From an uncultured Pelagibacteraceae bacterium (GTDB taxonomy: Bacteria; Pseudomonadota; Alphaproteobacteria; Pelagibacterales; Pelagibacteraceae), in contig CACJQE010000002.1 of assembly GCA_902595465.1 (NCBI GenBank), forward strand, positions 59,260 to 123,259: a stretch of DNA of 64,000 nt, in the 5' to 3' direction. The translations under genes and the position numbers were made by a program. Positions 39,434-50,263 of the stretch are shown here, piece after piece (the stretch's first letter is position 1; each line of letters begins with the position of its first letter). Below the pieces are notes generated by a model, which was not told the origin of the DNA, ran no database searches, and saw only the letters and a list, made by a program, of their open reading frames with translations.

Positions 39434-40344
39434 TTAGTTTTGAACCTTAAAGATTTTGAGATTTTATTATTATCCAAAGTATTTAATTCTATCTCTAGAT
39501 TTTTCTCGTTTCTCATATCTTTATCATTTACTTTAATACCACTAGCTAAATGTATAATTCCAATTTTATGATTTGGTAAAAAAGGTTCCACGAAAATTTT
39601 ATTCTTTTCATCAAACTTTGGAAGTAAGTTGCTAGCTAACCAGTTGCAATTATGAGGAAGAAATTCAACATCTACATTATCAATATATACGCATATATTT
39701 ATTGCTAGTTGCTCTGAACCAAATATTTGTCCATGACTAAGAGTAGTTTTTAAATTTTTTTGCCAAACATTCCAGCAGCTAGAGTCTTTTTCTAATGAGA
39801 AAACACCAATATTAATATGCGGAGCAAATGCTAACTTTCTTGCTTTATTAATATCAATTTTAGATTTAATAGCATGTTTAAAATTTTGAGATTTTATAAT
39901 GGCTAATTTTCCAAACAACCAGTTAACGTTACTTAATATTCTATATCCAGGTGTCATTGTCTGGGTAATGCCTAGTTTACCATTATCACAAGCCTTAAAA
40001 TATAAGTCTATTGAGCTCCAATCTTGAACCCAAGCATCACAATCAATCCACAGGTATTTTTTATAGTTTGGAAAATATTTTGGAAGAAACGCTCTTGATA
40101 CCTGGCTTTTTAGCCATTCTTTACCTTTAACTTTAGATTGTGGAACCTCAATATCCCATTCAGCTTTTTTGATCTCGTCTACTTTATCTTTTAGAAGAGC
40201 GGTTTGCTCCTCTGTTAAACCCGCATCAAGTATACAAATAGCAACCTTTTCACTGTAATTGAATTGTTTAATAGAGTCTATTAATTCATTTAGCAATTCA
40301 AAGTAATTAGAATCTGCTAGAGAAATAATTACATTCTCTTTCAT
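39430..40344 (-). CDS. GT8-like glycosyltransferase
   Basis: YLWIDCDAWVQDW DxD-like motif; overlaps neighbours. Confidence 0.6.
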   Translation of the reverse strand: MKENVIISLADSNYFELLNELIDSIKQFNYSEKVAICILDAGLTEEQTALLKDKVDEIKKAEWDIEVPQSKVKGKEWLKSQVSRAFLPKYFPNYKKYLWIDCDAWVQDWSSIDLYFKACDNGKLGITQTMTPGYRILSNVNWLFGKLAIIKSQNFKHAIKSKIDINKARKLAFAPHINIGVFSLEKDSSCWNVWQKNLKTTLSHGQIFGSEQLAINICVYIDNVDVEFLPHNCNWLASNLLPKFDEKNKIFVEPFLPNHKIGIIHLASGIKVNDKDMRNEKNLEIELNTLDNNKISKSLRFKTN

Positions 40345-41141
40345 TACAAAATATCTTCGTGATGATCAACGCCATCATCTTTTTCTTTATTTTGTTTTTT
40401 TAAAAATAAGTAATGAATTGAACTTGCTGGAATCATTAATAAATAAATAATTCCTGAAATTATAATTGTATTAAAGGTATATATTAGCAACAAACCAAAA
40501 TATAAAATTATTCCAAATAAAAGAAATATTGAAGTACTTCTTGGGACAACAATTCTTTTAAAAGAATATGTAGGAATTTTACTTATCAAAAGCACAGAAA
40601 TAACAATGAATAAAGATGGAACAATAATATTTTTATTAATAGTTATAAACTGAACTTCACTAAAACTATAAATTAATGGCATTAATACCAATACTCCACC
40701 TGCTGGTGATGGAATACCCTCAAAAAAATTATCCCTCCATGAAGGTTCCCCACCTGTTGAAACATTAAATCTTGCAAGTCTCAAAGCAACACAAACCACA
40801 TATATTAAAGATATTAACCAACCAAATCTGCCGATATTATCTAGCGTCCAGAAATACATTATGAATGCTGGCGCAACTCCAAAACTAATTACATCCGTTA
40901 ATGAGTCTAATTCTTTTCCAACTTTTGATGTGGCTTTAATTAATCTGGCAATTCTTCCATCTAAACCATCTATAATTGCAGCAATTAAAACTGCAATAAC
41001 TGATAATTCAAATCTTCCATCAAATGCAAACTTAATTGAAGTCAAACCAATACACACTCCAACCAAAGTCATAATATTTGGCAAAATAACTCTTGAATTT
41101 TTATTTGATACTAATCTTATATTCTTTTTTGGATTTTCCAT
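40344..41141 (-). CDS. pssA: CDP-diacylglycerol-serine O-phosphatidyltransferase
   Basis: DGLDGRIARLIKATSKVGKELDSLTDVISFG. Confidence 0.95.
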   Translation of the reverse strand: MENPKKNIRLVSNKNSRVILPNIMTLVGVCIGLTSIKFAFDGRFELSVIAVLIAAIIDGLDGRIARLIKATSKVGKELDSLTDVISFGVAPAFIMYFWTLDNIGRFGWLISLIYVVCVALRLARFNVSTGGEPSWRDNFFEGIPSPAGGVLVLMPLIYSFSEVQFITINKNIIVPSLFIVISVLLISKIPTYSFKRIVVPRSTSIFLLFGIILYFGLLLIYTFNTIIISGIIYLLMIPASSIHYLFLKKQNKEKDDGVDHHEDIL

Positions 41142-41789
41142 TTATCTTTTGGCTATCAATGTTTCTCCAGCAACTGCTCTTTGATTAACTTTTACGAGTG
41201 GTTCATAGTTTTCAAAATATAAATCTGCTCTACTTCCAAATCTAATCATTCCTATTCTAGATCCTTGATCAACATTTTCTTCAACTGAGGTATCTGTTAC
41301 TATTCTTCGTGCAACCAGTCCTGCTATTTGAACTACAATTATATCTTCTCCGTGAGAATTTTTAATTTTATAATAATTTCTTTCGTTATCCTCGCTTGCT
41401 TTATCAAGAGATGCATTAATAAATTTTCCAGGTTTGTATAAAATTTCTTCAATTTTTCCTGAACATGGAGATCTATTCACATGACAGTCAAATACATTCA
41501 TAAATATACTTACTTTCTTAAATTTTTTATTTTCAAGGCCCAATTCTTTTGGTCCGTTTGTATCTAAAACTTGTAAAACTAGTCCGTCAGCAGGACTTGT
41601 TAAATAGTTCTCATCATTTATTGGAATTCTCTCTGGATCTCTAAAAAAATAATAACACCAAATACTCAAGACCAAACCTATGAAACCTAAAAAACCATGA
41701 ATGAAATATAGAATGATCGTTGCTACGACGAAAATTACTATAAATTTATAGCCTTCGTTATGAATCTTTGGAAAAATTTTGTCTATCAT
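41142..41789 (-). CDS. psd: Phosphatidylserine decarboxylase
   Basis: FDCHVNRSPCSG; RFGSRADLYF. Confidence 0.95.
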   Translation of the reverse strand: MIDKIFPKIHNEGYKFIVIFVVATIILYFIHGFLGFIGLVLSIWCYYFFRDPERIPINDENYLTSPADGLVLQVLDTNGPKELGLENKKFKKVSIFMNVFDCHVNRSPCSGKIEEILYKPGKFINASLDKASEDNERNYYKIKNSHGEDIIVVQIAGLVARRIVTDTSVEENVDQGSRIGMIRFGSRADLYFENYEPLVKVNQRAVAGETLIAKR

Positions 41790-41863
41790 AATCGTTCAAT
41801 TGATAATTTTGGATTAATATGTATATAAAAAGTATAAATTCAATTATTAAGATACATCAAAAA

Positions 41864-43078
41864 ATGAGCAAAATTAAGGTAAAAAATCCCATTGTTGAGC
41901 TAGACGGCGATGAAATGACAAAAGTAATTTGGGAATTCATCAAAAATAAATTAATTCTACCTTATTTAGATTTAGGCATTGAGTATTACGATCTAGGAAT
42001 GAAAAGCAGGGATGATACAGATGACAAAATTACCATCGACTGTGCTAATGCAATTAAAAAGAATGGAGTAGGTATCAAATGCGCAACTATTACTCCTGAC
42101 GAAGCGAGAGTTGAAGAATTTAAATTAAAGAAAATGTGGAGATCTCCGAATGGAACAATAAGAAATATTATTGGAGGAACAGTATTTAGAGAACCAATAA
42201 TTTGTAAAAATATTCCAAAACTTGTACCATCTTGGACGGATCCATTAATTATTGGAAGGCATGCTTTCGGTGATCAATATAGAGCTACAGATTTTTTAGT
42301 TCCAGGAAAAGGTAAATTAGAAGTTAAGTGGACATCGGAAGATGGAAGTGATGAAAAAAAATATGAAGTATTTGACTTTCCAGGACCTGGTATTGCTCTT
42401 TCAATGTATAATTTAGATAAATCAATTGAGGACTTTGCAAGATCATGTTTCAATTACGGTCTAATTAAAAAATGGCCTGTATATTTATCAACTAAGAATA
42501 CCATACTAAAAAAATATGACGGTAGATTTAAAGATATATTTCAAAATATTTTTGAAAAAGATTTTAAATCAGAATTTGAAAAAAATAACATAACTTATGA
42601 ACATAGGTTAATCGATGATATGGTTGCTTGTGCTATGAAGTGGCACGGTAAATATATATGGGCTTGTAAAAACTACGATGGCGATGTTCAATCAGATACT
42701 GTTGCTCAAGGTTATGGTTCATTAGGTTTAATGACTAGTGTTTTATTGGCACCTGATGGCAGAACAATGGAAGCAGAAGCGGCTCATGGAACTGTAACTC
42801 GACATTTTAGAATGCATCAGCAAGGTAAAGAAACATCAACCAATCCAATTGCATCTATATTTGCTTGGACAAGAGGTTTAGCACACAGAGGAAAGTTAGA
42901 TACTAATGATGAATTAATTAAATTTGCTAAAACACTTGAGGAAGTATGCGTTGAGTCAGTTGAATCAGGTTCAATGACCAAAGATTTGGCAATACTTATT
43001 GGTCCTTCTACAAATTATTTAACAACTAACCAGTTTTTAGACGTAATTGATGGAAGTTTAAAACAAAAATTAAATTAA
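41864..43078 (+). CDS. icd: NADP-dependent isocitrate dehydrogenase
   Basis: [13 protein letters not shown]; likely start 41864 rather than 41819. Confidence 0.93.
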   Translation: MSKIKVKNPIVELDGDEMTKVIWEFIKNKLILPYLDLGIEYYDLGMKSRDDTDDKITIDCANAIKKNGVGIKCATITPDEARVEEFKLKKMWRSPNGTIRNIIGGTVFREPIICKNIPKLVPSWTDPLIIGRHAFGDQYRATDFLVPGKGKLEVKWTSEDGSDEKKYEVFDFPGPGIALSMYNLDKSIEDFARSCFNYGLIKKWPVYLSTKNTILKKYDGRFKDIFQNIFEKDFKSEFEKNNITYEHRLIDDMVACAMKWHGKYIWACKNYDGDVQSDTVAQGYGSLGLMTSVLLAPDGRTMEAEAAHGTVTRHFRMHQQGKETSTNPIASIFAWTRGLAHRGKLDTNDELIKFAKTLEEVCVESVESGSMTKDLAILIGPSTNYLTTNQFLDVIDGSLKQKLN

Positions 43079-45733
43079 GGTTTTTAGTTTTTCTAAAGCT
43101 TCGTCGATTTTATTAGAGTCTTGGCCTCCAGCCTGTGCAAAATCTTTACGGCCTCCACCGCCCTTTCCACCAATAATTTCAGATCCTAGTTTTGCAAATT
43201 TAACTGCATCGTATTTATTTGTTAAATTTTCTGTTACACCTACAGCAAGACCAACTTTCTCATCCTTATTTGCAAATACTACTACTATTCCCTCACCCAA
43301 CTCTTTTTTACCTGCATCAACGAGTTTTCTTAGGTCTTTTGGAGATAAATCTTGAACTTTTTGTAATCTAACTTGAGTGCCATTTATATTTTCATCTTTA
43401 ATTATGTTTTTTGTTTTATCAGCTAAAACTGATTGAACATTTAATTGCTCTAGTTGTTTATTTAGGTCTTTAATTAATCCTTTCGTATCTTTATTTTCTA
43501 GATTTGGTTTTCCACCTAATTTAATAATTTGTGCAGACACTTCTTTAATACTGTCTTCATCCTTTTGTGCAGAAAGGTTTGACATTTTTTCCTTGTTTTT
43601 TAAGAATATTTCGAGTTGTTTGTCCCTTAAAGCCTCAACCCTTCTAACTCCAGCAGCTATTGAGGATTGGCTAATAGTTTTAAATTTTCCAATATCACCT
43701 GTATTTTTTACATGTGTTCCACCACATAATTCTGTTGAAAAATAAGAGTTATTTTCCGCTCCCATAGAAACTACTCTCACCTCTTCTCCATATTTTTCAC
43801 CAAAAAAAGCTAAAGCACCTTTTTCAATGGCAGCTTTTGGTGTCATAATTCTTGTAGTTACATCAGTTTTGTTTTGCACGTATTCATTAACTAATTTATC
43901 AATAATTGTTAACTCATCCTCTGTAATTGGTTTCATATGACTAAAATCAAATCTTAGTTTATCAGGCGCAACTAAAGATCCTTTTTGCATAACGTGTTTT
44001 CCCAATGTTCTTCTCAAAGACTCATGTAATAAATGGGTTGCAGAATGATATGCCTTAAGATTGTTACGTCTTTCAATATCTATTTTCATTTCTACAACAT
44101 CTTTAATCTTAATCTCACCTGATTTTAGAATTCCATGATGTATAAACAGATCTCCAAGTTTTTTTTGAGTATCTGTAACCTCAAATACTGAATTACCAGA
44201 TACTATTGCTCCTTGATCTCCAACTTGTCCACCAGACTCTCCATAAAAAGGGGTTTGATTAGTAATAATTATCCCTTCCTCACCATTTGAAATATTTTGT
44301 GCTTCTTTATTATTTTTAATTATCGATAACACCACTCCTTCTGATTGGTTAAACTCATACCCAAGAAACTCTGTAGGTCCTATTTTATCTTTTATACCAA
44401 ACCAGATTTCTTCTTCAGAGGCATCTCCAGAACCTTTCCAATTTTGTTTTGCAAGCTCTTTGCTTTTTTTCATTAATTCATCAAATTTATTTTGATCAAC
44501 TGTCAAAGATTTATTTTTTAAAATATCTTCTGTTAAGTCTAACGGGAAACCATAAGTGTCATATAATTTAAAAGCTACTTCACCTGGTAAAACTTTTTTT
44601 ATTTTTGAAATTTCATCATTCAAAATTTTAATTCCTCTATCAAGTAATACTAAAAATTTTTCTTCTTCCATTTTTAATGTTTCTTTAATTAAGGTCTTTG
44701 ATCTTTCTAATTCAGGATAATTTCCTTTCATTTCATCTTTCAATATATCAAAGATTTTATTGAAGACTGGTTCTTTAGAACCTAGCAAATGAGAATGTCT
44801 CATTCCCCTTCTCATTATTCTTCTAAGAACATAACCTCTTCCTTCATTTGAAGGTAATACTCCTTCTGCAAGAAGAAATGAGCTAGCTCTTAGGTGATCT
44901 GCAATTACTCTAAAGCTTGATAAATTATTTTCATCTTGTTTTACTTTTGTAAATTCAGAAATCGAACTAATTAATTTTTTAAAATGATCTGTTTCGTAAT
45001 TATCATGTGTGCCCTGAAGTAATGCTGCAATTCTTTCTAAACCCATTCCAGTATCTACAGAAGGTTTTGGAAGATTAATTCTTTTATCTTTTGAAACTTG
45101 CTCAAATTGCATGAAGACTAAATTCCATATCTCAATATATCTGTCGCCATCCTCATCTTTGGTTCCGGGCAAACCACCTTTTAAATGATCTCCATGATCA
45201 TAAAAAATCTCTGAACAAGGTCCGCAAGGGCCCGTTTCGCCCATTGACCAAAAATTATCAGAAGTTGCTATCCTAATAATTCTATCGTCGCTAAAACCCG
45301 CTATTTTCTTCCAAAAATTGAAGGCTTCATCGTCTTCATGAAATACTGTTACATATAATCTATCTTTATTTAATCCAAAATCTTTAGTAATTAAATTCCA
45401 AGCAAGTTCAATTCCTCTTTCCTTGAAGTAATCTCCGAAAGAAAAATTTCCAAGCATTTCAAAAAATGTATGGTGTCTTGGAGTGTAGCCAACGTTTTCA
45501 AGATCGTTATGTTTACCTCCTGCTCTTACACATTTTTGAGAAGTAGTAGCTCTTTGATAATCCCTTTTTTCTAATCCAGTAAAAACATTTTTAAACTGGA
45601 CCATTCCTGAATTTGCAAACATTAATGTTGGATCATTATTTGGAACCAAATTGCTAGACTCAACTATCTTGTGATCATTTTTTTCAAAATAATCTAAAAA
45701 AGTTGATCTGATCTCGTTTAATGTTTTTGCCAT
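43070..45733 (-). CDS. alaS: Alanyl-tRNA synthetase
   Basis: [37 protein letters not shown]. Confidence 0.98.
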   Translation of the reverse strand: MAKTLNEIRSTFLDYFEKNDHKIVESSNLVPNNDPTLMFANSGMVQFKNVFTGLEKRDYQRATTSQKCVRAGGKHNDLENVGYTPRHHTFFEMLGNFSFGDYFKERGIELAWNLITKDFGLNKDRLYVTVFHEDDEAFNFWKKIAGFSDDRIIRIATSDNFWSMGETGPCGPCSEIFYDHGDHLKGGLPGTKDEDGDRYIEIWNLVFMQFEQVSKDKRINLPKPSVDTGMGLERIAALLQGTHDNYETDHFKKLISSISEFTKVKQDENNLSSFRVIADHLRASSFLLAEGVLPSNEGRGYVLRRIMRRGMRHSHLLGSKEPVFNKIFDILKDEMKGNYPELERSKTLIKETLKMEEEKFLVLLDRGIKILNDEISKIKKVLPGEVAFKLYDTYGFPLDLTEDILKNKSLTVDQNKFDELMKKSKELAKQNWKGSGDASEEEIWFGIKDKIGPTEFLGYEFNQSEGVVLSIIKNNKEAQNISNGEEGIIITNQTPFYGESGGQVGDQGAIVSGNSVFEVTDTQKKLGDLFIHHGILKSGEIKIKDVVEMKIDIERRNNLKAYHSATHLLHESLRRTLGKHVMQKGSLVAPDKLRFDFSHMKPITEDELTIIDKLVNEYVQNKTDVTTRIMTPKAAIEKGALAFFGEKYGEEVRVVSMGAENNSYFSTELCGGTHVKNTGDIGKFKTISQSSIAAGVRRVEALRDKQLEIFLKNKEKMSNLSAQKDEDSIKEVSAQIIKLGGKPNLENKDTKGLIKDLNKQLEQLNVQSVLADKTKNIIKDENINGTQVRLQKVQDLSPKDLRKLVDAGKKELGEGIVVVFANKDEKVGLAVGVTENLTNKYDAVKFAKLGSEIIGGKGGGGRKDFAQAGGQDSNKIDEALEKLKTLI

Positions 45734-45782
45734 ATTTTGTTAAAATACAGCTTTTTCTATTGATGTCTACACCTCTGAAGGG

Positions 45783-45811
45783 AAAAAAGGCGCCCTTTCG
45801 AGCGCCTTTTT
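45783..45811 (-). terminator. Terminator downstream of recA
   Basis: AAAAAAGGCGC-CCTTTCGA-GCGCCTTTTT. Confidence 0.85.
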
Positions 45812-45830
45812 AATAACTAAAAGTTATCTG

Positions 45831-46955
45831 CTAATTTTTTTTAGTAGGAACTTCTTCTTCTGTTTTTTGAGCCTCTACTTTTTCTTCGCTTAGTGGATTT
45901 CCCTCAATTTTCTTTGAGATCACACCAGCCTTTTCTCTGATTGCCATTTCAATTTCAGCAGCGGCTTTAGGATTTTGTTCAAGGTAAAGTTTCGCATTCT
46001 CTCTACCTTGACCAATTTTTTCACCTTTGTAAGCATACCAAGCTCCAGATTTCTCTACAATATCTGCTTTGGCACCTAGGTCTATTAGTTCCCCTACTTT
46101 ACTAATTCCTTTTCCATACATTAAATCAAACTCAACAACTTTAAATGGTGGAGCAACTTTATTTTTCACAACTTTAACTCTTGTTGTGTTACCAACGATA
46201 TTATCTTTATCTTTGATTGCTCCAATTCTTCTAATATCCATTCTAACTGATGAATAGAATTTTAAAGAATTTCCACCTGATGTTGTTTCTGGACTTCCAA
46301 ACATAACACCAATTTTCATTCTAATTTGGTTAATGAAAATAACCATTGTATTAGTTCGTGAAATTGAGCCTGTTAATTTTCTCAATGCTTGAGACATCAA
46401 TCTAGCTTGCAAACCAACATGAGTATCACCCATATCGCCTTCAATTTCAGCTCTTGGCGTTAATGCAGCTACAGAGTCCACAACAAGAACTGACATTGAG
46501 CCAGATTTAATTAATGTATCAGTAATTTCTAAAGCTTGTTCACCTGTGTCTGGTTGAGAAATTAGCAACTCTTCAGTATTTACACCTAATTTCTTTGCAT
46601 ACACTGGATCTAAAGCGTGTTCTGCATCAACGAAACCACAAATTCCGCCTGCTTTCTGTGCTTCTGCAACTACTTGTAATGCTAATGTAGTTTTTCCTGA
46701 AGACTCTGGTCCATAAATTTCAATAATTCTTCCTTTTGGTAATCCACCAATTCCTAAGGCAAGATCTAAGCTTAAAGATCCAGTTGAGATAGACTCAACA
46801 TCCATAGCTTTTTGCTCACCAAGCTTCATTACTGAGCCTTTTCCGAAGCTATCTGTAATTTGGCTGATTGCTGCGTCTAATGCTTTATTTTTCTCTTTGT
46901 TTTCCAATTCTTTATCTTTTGCGGTTTTCACCACTTTTAAGTTATTTTTAGTCAT
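45831..46955 (-). CDS. recA: Recombinase RecA
   Basis: [43 protein letters not shown]. Confidence 0.98.
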   Translation of the reverse strand: MTKNNLKVVKTAKDKELENKEKNKALDAAISQITDSFGKGSVMKLGEQKAMDVESISTGSLSLDLALGIGGLPKGRIIEIYGPESSGKTTLALQVVAEAQKAGGICGFVDAEHALDPVYAKKLGVNTEELLISQPDTGEQALEITDTLIKSGSMSVLVVDSVAALTPRAEIEGDMGDTHVGLQARLMSQALRKLTGSISRTNTMVIFINQIRMKIGVMFGSPETTSGGNSLKFYSSVRMDIRRIGAIKDKDNIVGNTTRVKVVKNKVAPPFKVVEFDLMYGKGISKVGELIDLGAKADIVEKSGAWYAYKGEKIGQGRENAKLYLEQNPKAAAEIEMAIREKAGVISKKIEGNPLSEEKVEAQKTEEEVPTKKN

Positions 46956-47005
46956 TTTTTGCCTCTTTTTTTGCTTTTTTTAACACTCGAATCATGGATT
47001 TAAAT

Positions 47006-47020
47006 GTACACATTTTGTTC
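47006..47020 (-). promoter_or_regulatory. Degenerate SOS box candidate upstream of recA
   Basis: Minus strand GAAC-AAAATGT-GTAC; one mismatch to GAACN7GAAC. Confidence 0.45.
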
Positions 47021-47062
47021 TCATTAGCAATATATTTCTCAAAATAGCTTAAAATCGTTAAA

Positions 47063-48355
47063 TTACTTAAGTTTTAGGTATTCGCTATTCAATAAACCAA
47101 TAGCTTTTAGAACATTGTATTGGGCGATCAGATTATTTCTCTCAGATTCTGCTAGAGAAATTTTTGCAGCCAATAACAAAGAATTTGATTGAATAACATC
47201 TAGCGTTGTTCTTGAACCTCTTTCATACTCTGCAGCTATTCCTTCGTTGGCAATTTTTGCTGCTCTAACTTGAGATCTTACAGAATTTAAAAAACTTTTA
47301 GATGCTTCAAGATTTGACCATGCACTTCCAACATTTTTTTCAGTTGTTTTTACTGCATCCTCAAATAATAAAATTTTTCTAGTTTTTAGATTTGTATTCT
47401 TGTTTATTTTTGCACGTTTACTCCCACCTGAATAAAATGGCCAGCTAATTGTCGCTTTAAGTGTATCCTTTTCTCTTTGATCATAAGTTGAACTAAAATC
47501 CTCAGCATATGATCTTTCTAAAGATAAAGATGCGCTTGGTTTTAGGTCGCTTTCAGCAATTGCAATATCCATTTCGGACTGATTTAATTCTATTTTAGCG
47601 ATCATTATATCTGGGTTGTTCTCTCTTGCTAAATTGATTGCTGTACTAAGTTCACTTGGAACTCCTACAATTGCTCTATTGGTCTTTTTTAATTCATTTG
47701 TATTTAAGAGTTTACCAATAATATTTTCGTAATTTAATTTGTTAATCATTAATTCACTTCTTGCCTGAGTTAGTTGAGCACTTGCTCCAGCAAGAGAAGA
47801 TTCGGTTTGTGACAAATCTGCAGTTTTTATTTGTCCTCTATCCAATCTAACTTTATCATTTTCAAGTTGTTTAATAAGTAAGTTTAAATTTTGTCTATTG
47901 ATCGCAACTTTTTCTCTTGATAAAATTACAGATGTAAAGGCTTCTATGGCACTGTAAAGAACATCTTGTTCTTTTTTAAATAATCTTGCTTTTGAAAGTT
48001 CTAAACCTATCAAATTCTTTTCATAATTAAGGTCTCTTCCGAAATCCAATAAGGTTTGTTCTAATTTTATTGATGTTGTGAATGGATCAGAATCGCTAAT
48101 AGCTGCATCGCCTCCACTTTGATTTGTTAACTTATTCGTTTCCTCTAGGCTTTTAGAGCCGCTTAAACTCAAAGAAGGCATATAGTCGGCTTTAGATATA
48201 TTTAGATCTTCTTCTGATGCTTTTATATTTTCTCTCTCAGCATTTAATTGTTTATTGTTATTGTAAGTTTCATTTAATGCTTCATATAATGTGACAGCTA
48301 GCGATTGAGCTGTTAAGCAAAAAAAACTAAAAATTATTATTATTATTTTTTTCAT
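47063..48355 (-). CDS. tolC: TolC-family outer membrane efflux protein
   Basis: Signal peptide; YERGSRTTLDVIQSNSLLLAAK. Confidence 0.9.
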   Translation of the reverse strand: MKKIIIIIFSFFCLTAQSLAVTLYEALNETYNNNKQLNAERENIKASEEDLNISKADYMPSLSLSGSKSLEETNKLTNQSGGDAAISDSDPFTTSIKLEQTLLDFGRDLNYEKNLIGLELSKARLFKKEQDVLYSAIEAFTSVILSREKVAINRQNLNLLIKQLENDKVRLDRGQIKTADLSQTESSLAGASAQLTQARSELMINKLNYENIIGKLLNTNELKKTNRAIVGVPSELSTAINLARENNPDIMIAKIELNQSEMDIAIAESDLKPSASLSLERSYAEDFSSTYDQREKDTLKATISWPFYSGGSKRAKINKNTNLKTRKILLFEDAVKTTEKNVGSAWSNLEASKSFLNSVRSQVRAAKIANEGIAAEYERGSRTTLDVIQSNSLLLAAKISLAESERNNLIAQYNVLKAIGLLNSEYLKLK

Positions 48356-49281
48356 TAATTGTACTTTACAGAATTAATTTGATGATTAGAATTTAATTTA
48401 ATAACTATAGATGCGTATTTTGGCGCATATTTAAACATATTCTGAGTAATTCTCTGGTAAGTTTGCATAAAGTTTAAAACTTCTTTTTTTGTCATGATTT
48501 TTTGTTTTGTTTTTTTATTCTTATTTTTTAATTTAAGTTTTTTTTCCTGAATAACTCTCCACTTTTGTAATAAACTAAAATTTTCTGCCCTTAAAAATAA
48601 CAAACAATCGAGCTTACTATAAAGTTTCTTGTATCTTTTTTTTAGCTGGTCATTAACGTGTTTTCTCCAGATTAGTTTACCATCATCATTTTTTTCCATC
48701 ATATTTACACTTTTTTTTAATGTTTTTAAACTTTCGGGTCTTGCTCCAACACACCAGCCTTCAAAAATGATTACATCTGGTCTGCTATTTACTTTATACC
48801 AATTATTTTTTGAAAACCTATCATCAATTGCCTTATCAAATTTAGGTAATATAATTGATCTAAATTTTCTAGAGTTTGCTTTTTTAATAAAGCTAGACAT
48901 ATAATTTATATCATGGGTTCCTGGTACACCTCTTGTTAATAATAATGGATGAACTTTCTTTGATAACTTTATTCTATCTTTTTTAGTTTTGTAAATATCA
49001 TCAATTGATATTTTGAAAACGTTTAACTTAAAATATTTTTTTAAAATTATCATTAAGATAGAACTTATAGTAGTTTTTCCAGTGCCCTGCCCTCCTGTTA
49101 AACCAACAATATAAGGTTTCTTAAAATTTGTTTTTTTTGCAATCCAAAAGCTCATTGGGATAAGATAATCTTTTAACATCTTATCCTTGTTTTTAAATTT
49201 ATCTGAAGATGTTTCTTGTGTTTTTATAAATTTATAACAATCTTTTTTTACTTTATTTAAACAATCCTCAACTAAATTCAT
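48355..49281 (-). CDS. D-glycerate 3-kinase-like P-loop kinase
   Basis: VGLTGGQGTGKTT; SIDDIYKTKKDR; RGVPGTHDI; FEGWCVGARP. Confidence 0.8.
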   Translation of the reverse strand: MNLVEDCLNKVKKDCYKFIKTQETSSDKFKNKDKMLKDYLIPMSFWIAKKTNFKKPYIVGLTGGQGTGKTTISSILMIILKKYFKLNVFKISIDDIYKTKKDRIKLSKKVHPLLLTRGVPGTHDINYMSSFIKKANSRKFRSIILPKFDKAIDDRFSKNNWYKVNSRPDVIIFEGWCVGARPESLKTLKKSVNMMEKNDDGKLIWRKHVNDQLKKRYKKLYSKLDCLLFLRAENFSLLQKWRVIQEKKLKLKNKNKKTKQKIMTKKEVLNFMQTYQRITQNMFKYAPKYASIVIKLNSNHQINSVKYN

Positions 49282-49287
49282 TTAATT

Positions 49288-49650
49288 TTATTTTTGGTCA
49301 AGCGGATGATTGTTACCATCATTAATTGAAACATCTTTATATTCGAAAGGATCAACTCCCTCAACACATGCAATATTTATCATATGTAATTTTGGATTAC
49401 TTCTTGGCCTTGTATGTGTAAAAATTCCACAGATAGAGCAAAAATAATGTTTAGCTGTGTTAGTATAAAATTGATATAATGTTAACTTGTCTTCTCCTTT
49501 AGTAATCTTCATATCGTTTTCTCCAATCGGAGACATAACATAGCCCTTTCTTTTACATACAGAACAATTACATCTTAAAACTTTTTCAAATTTATCTGGA
49601 ACATTAACCTCTGCTTCAACCGCACCACAATGACATGTTAGTTTTTTCAT
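49288..49650 (-). CDS. GFA-family (glutathione-dependent formaldehyde-activating-like) protein
   Basis: CHCGAVEAEV; RCNCSVCKRKG; FCSICG. Confidence 0.85.
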   Translation of the reverse strand: MKKLTCHCGAVEAEVNVPDKFEKVLRCNCSVCKRKGYVMSPIGENDMKITKGEDKLTLYQFYTNTAKHYFCSICGIFTHTRPRSNPKLHMINIACVEGVDPFEYKDVSINDGNNHPLDQK

Positions 49651-49848
49651 TTTTTTATCTTTTAAATTTTTTGATAATTCTTTGTATTTAAACTTTTAAC
49701 TCATATTTTCATAAACTATAACTTGTTAAAGTTATCCACAGTCATACTAAATCTTGTTTCGATGTTCTCGTTTTGATTCACTTTTGATTCACTTACAGAC
49801 TCAAAATACAACCTAATTGACACTATTGTATAACTCATGTACTAATAA

Positions 49849-49863
49849 GAACAAAACAAGAAC
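49849..49863 (+). promoter_or_regulatory. SOS (LexA) box upstream of umuDC
   Basis: Exact GAAC-AAAACAA-GAAC, 5 bp before ATG 49868. Confidence 0.75.
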
Positions 49864-49867
49864 ACTT

Positions 49868-50263
49868 ATGAAGCTAACAATACCTTATTATTTACACAAA
49901 GCAGGAGCTGGTTTTCCTTCGCCTGCAACTGATTACATAGAAGAAGATATAGATTTAAACGTACATCTGATCAAGAATGTTCCAGCAACTTTCATCATAA
50001 GGGTTCAAGGAAAATCAATGGTGGATGTTGGAATAAATGATGGCGATTTATTAGTTGTAGACAAAAGCTTAACTCCAAAAAATTTTTCAACTGTCATAGC
50101 AAATGTTCATGATGAACTCGTTGTTAAAACTTTAGTTAAAGAAAAAGATAAGCAATTTTTAACATCAGGCTCTAAAGAATTTTCTGATCGAATTTTGATT
50201 AATGAAGAACAAGATATTTTTATTTGGGGAGTAGTCACCTATGTCATACATTCAGTACACTAA
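49868..50263 (+). CDS. umuD: UmuD/LexA-like S24 peptidase (start revised)
   Basis: KAGAGFPSPATDYIEE cleavage region; GKSMVDVGI Ser; VVKTL Lys. Confidence 0.9.
   Translation: MKLTIPYYLHKAGAGFPSPATDYIEEDIDLNVHLIKNVPATFIIRVQGKSMVDVGINDGDLLVVDKSLTPKNFSTVIANVHDELVVKTLVKEKDKQFLTSGSKEFSDRILINEEQDIFIWGVVTYVIHSVH

Noticed and set aside
49758-49775. Second possible SOS box (gttctcgttttgattc) upstream of umuDC
   Set aside because: Second half-site does not match GTTC at N7 spacing; the exact GAACN7GAAC site is 49849-49863.
49651-49867. Chromosomal origin at the DnaA box region
   Set aside because: Only one DnaA box found; no cluster, and GC skew cannot be assessed from this window.
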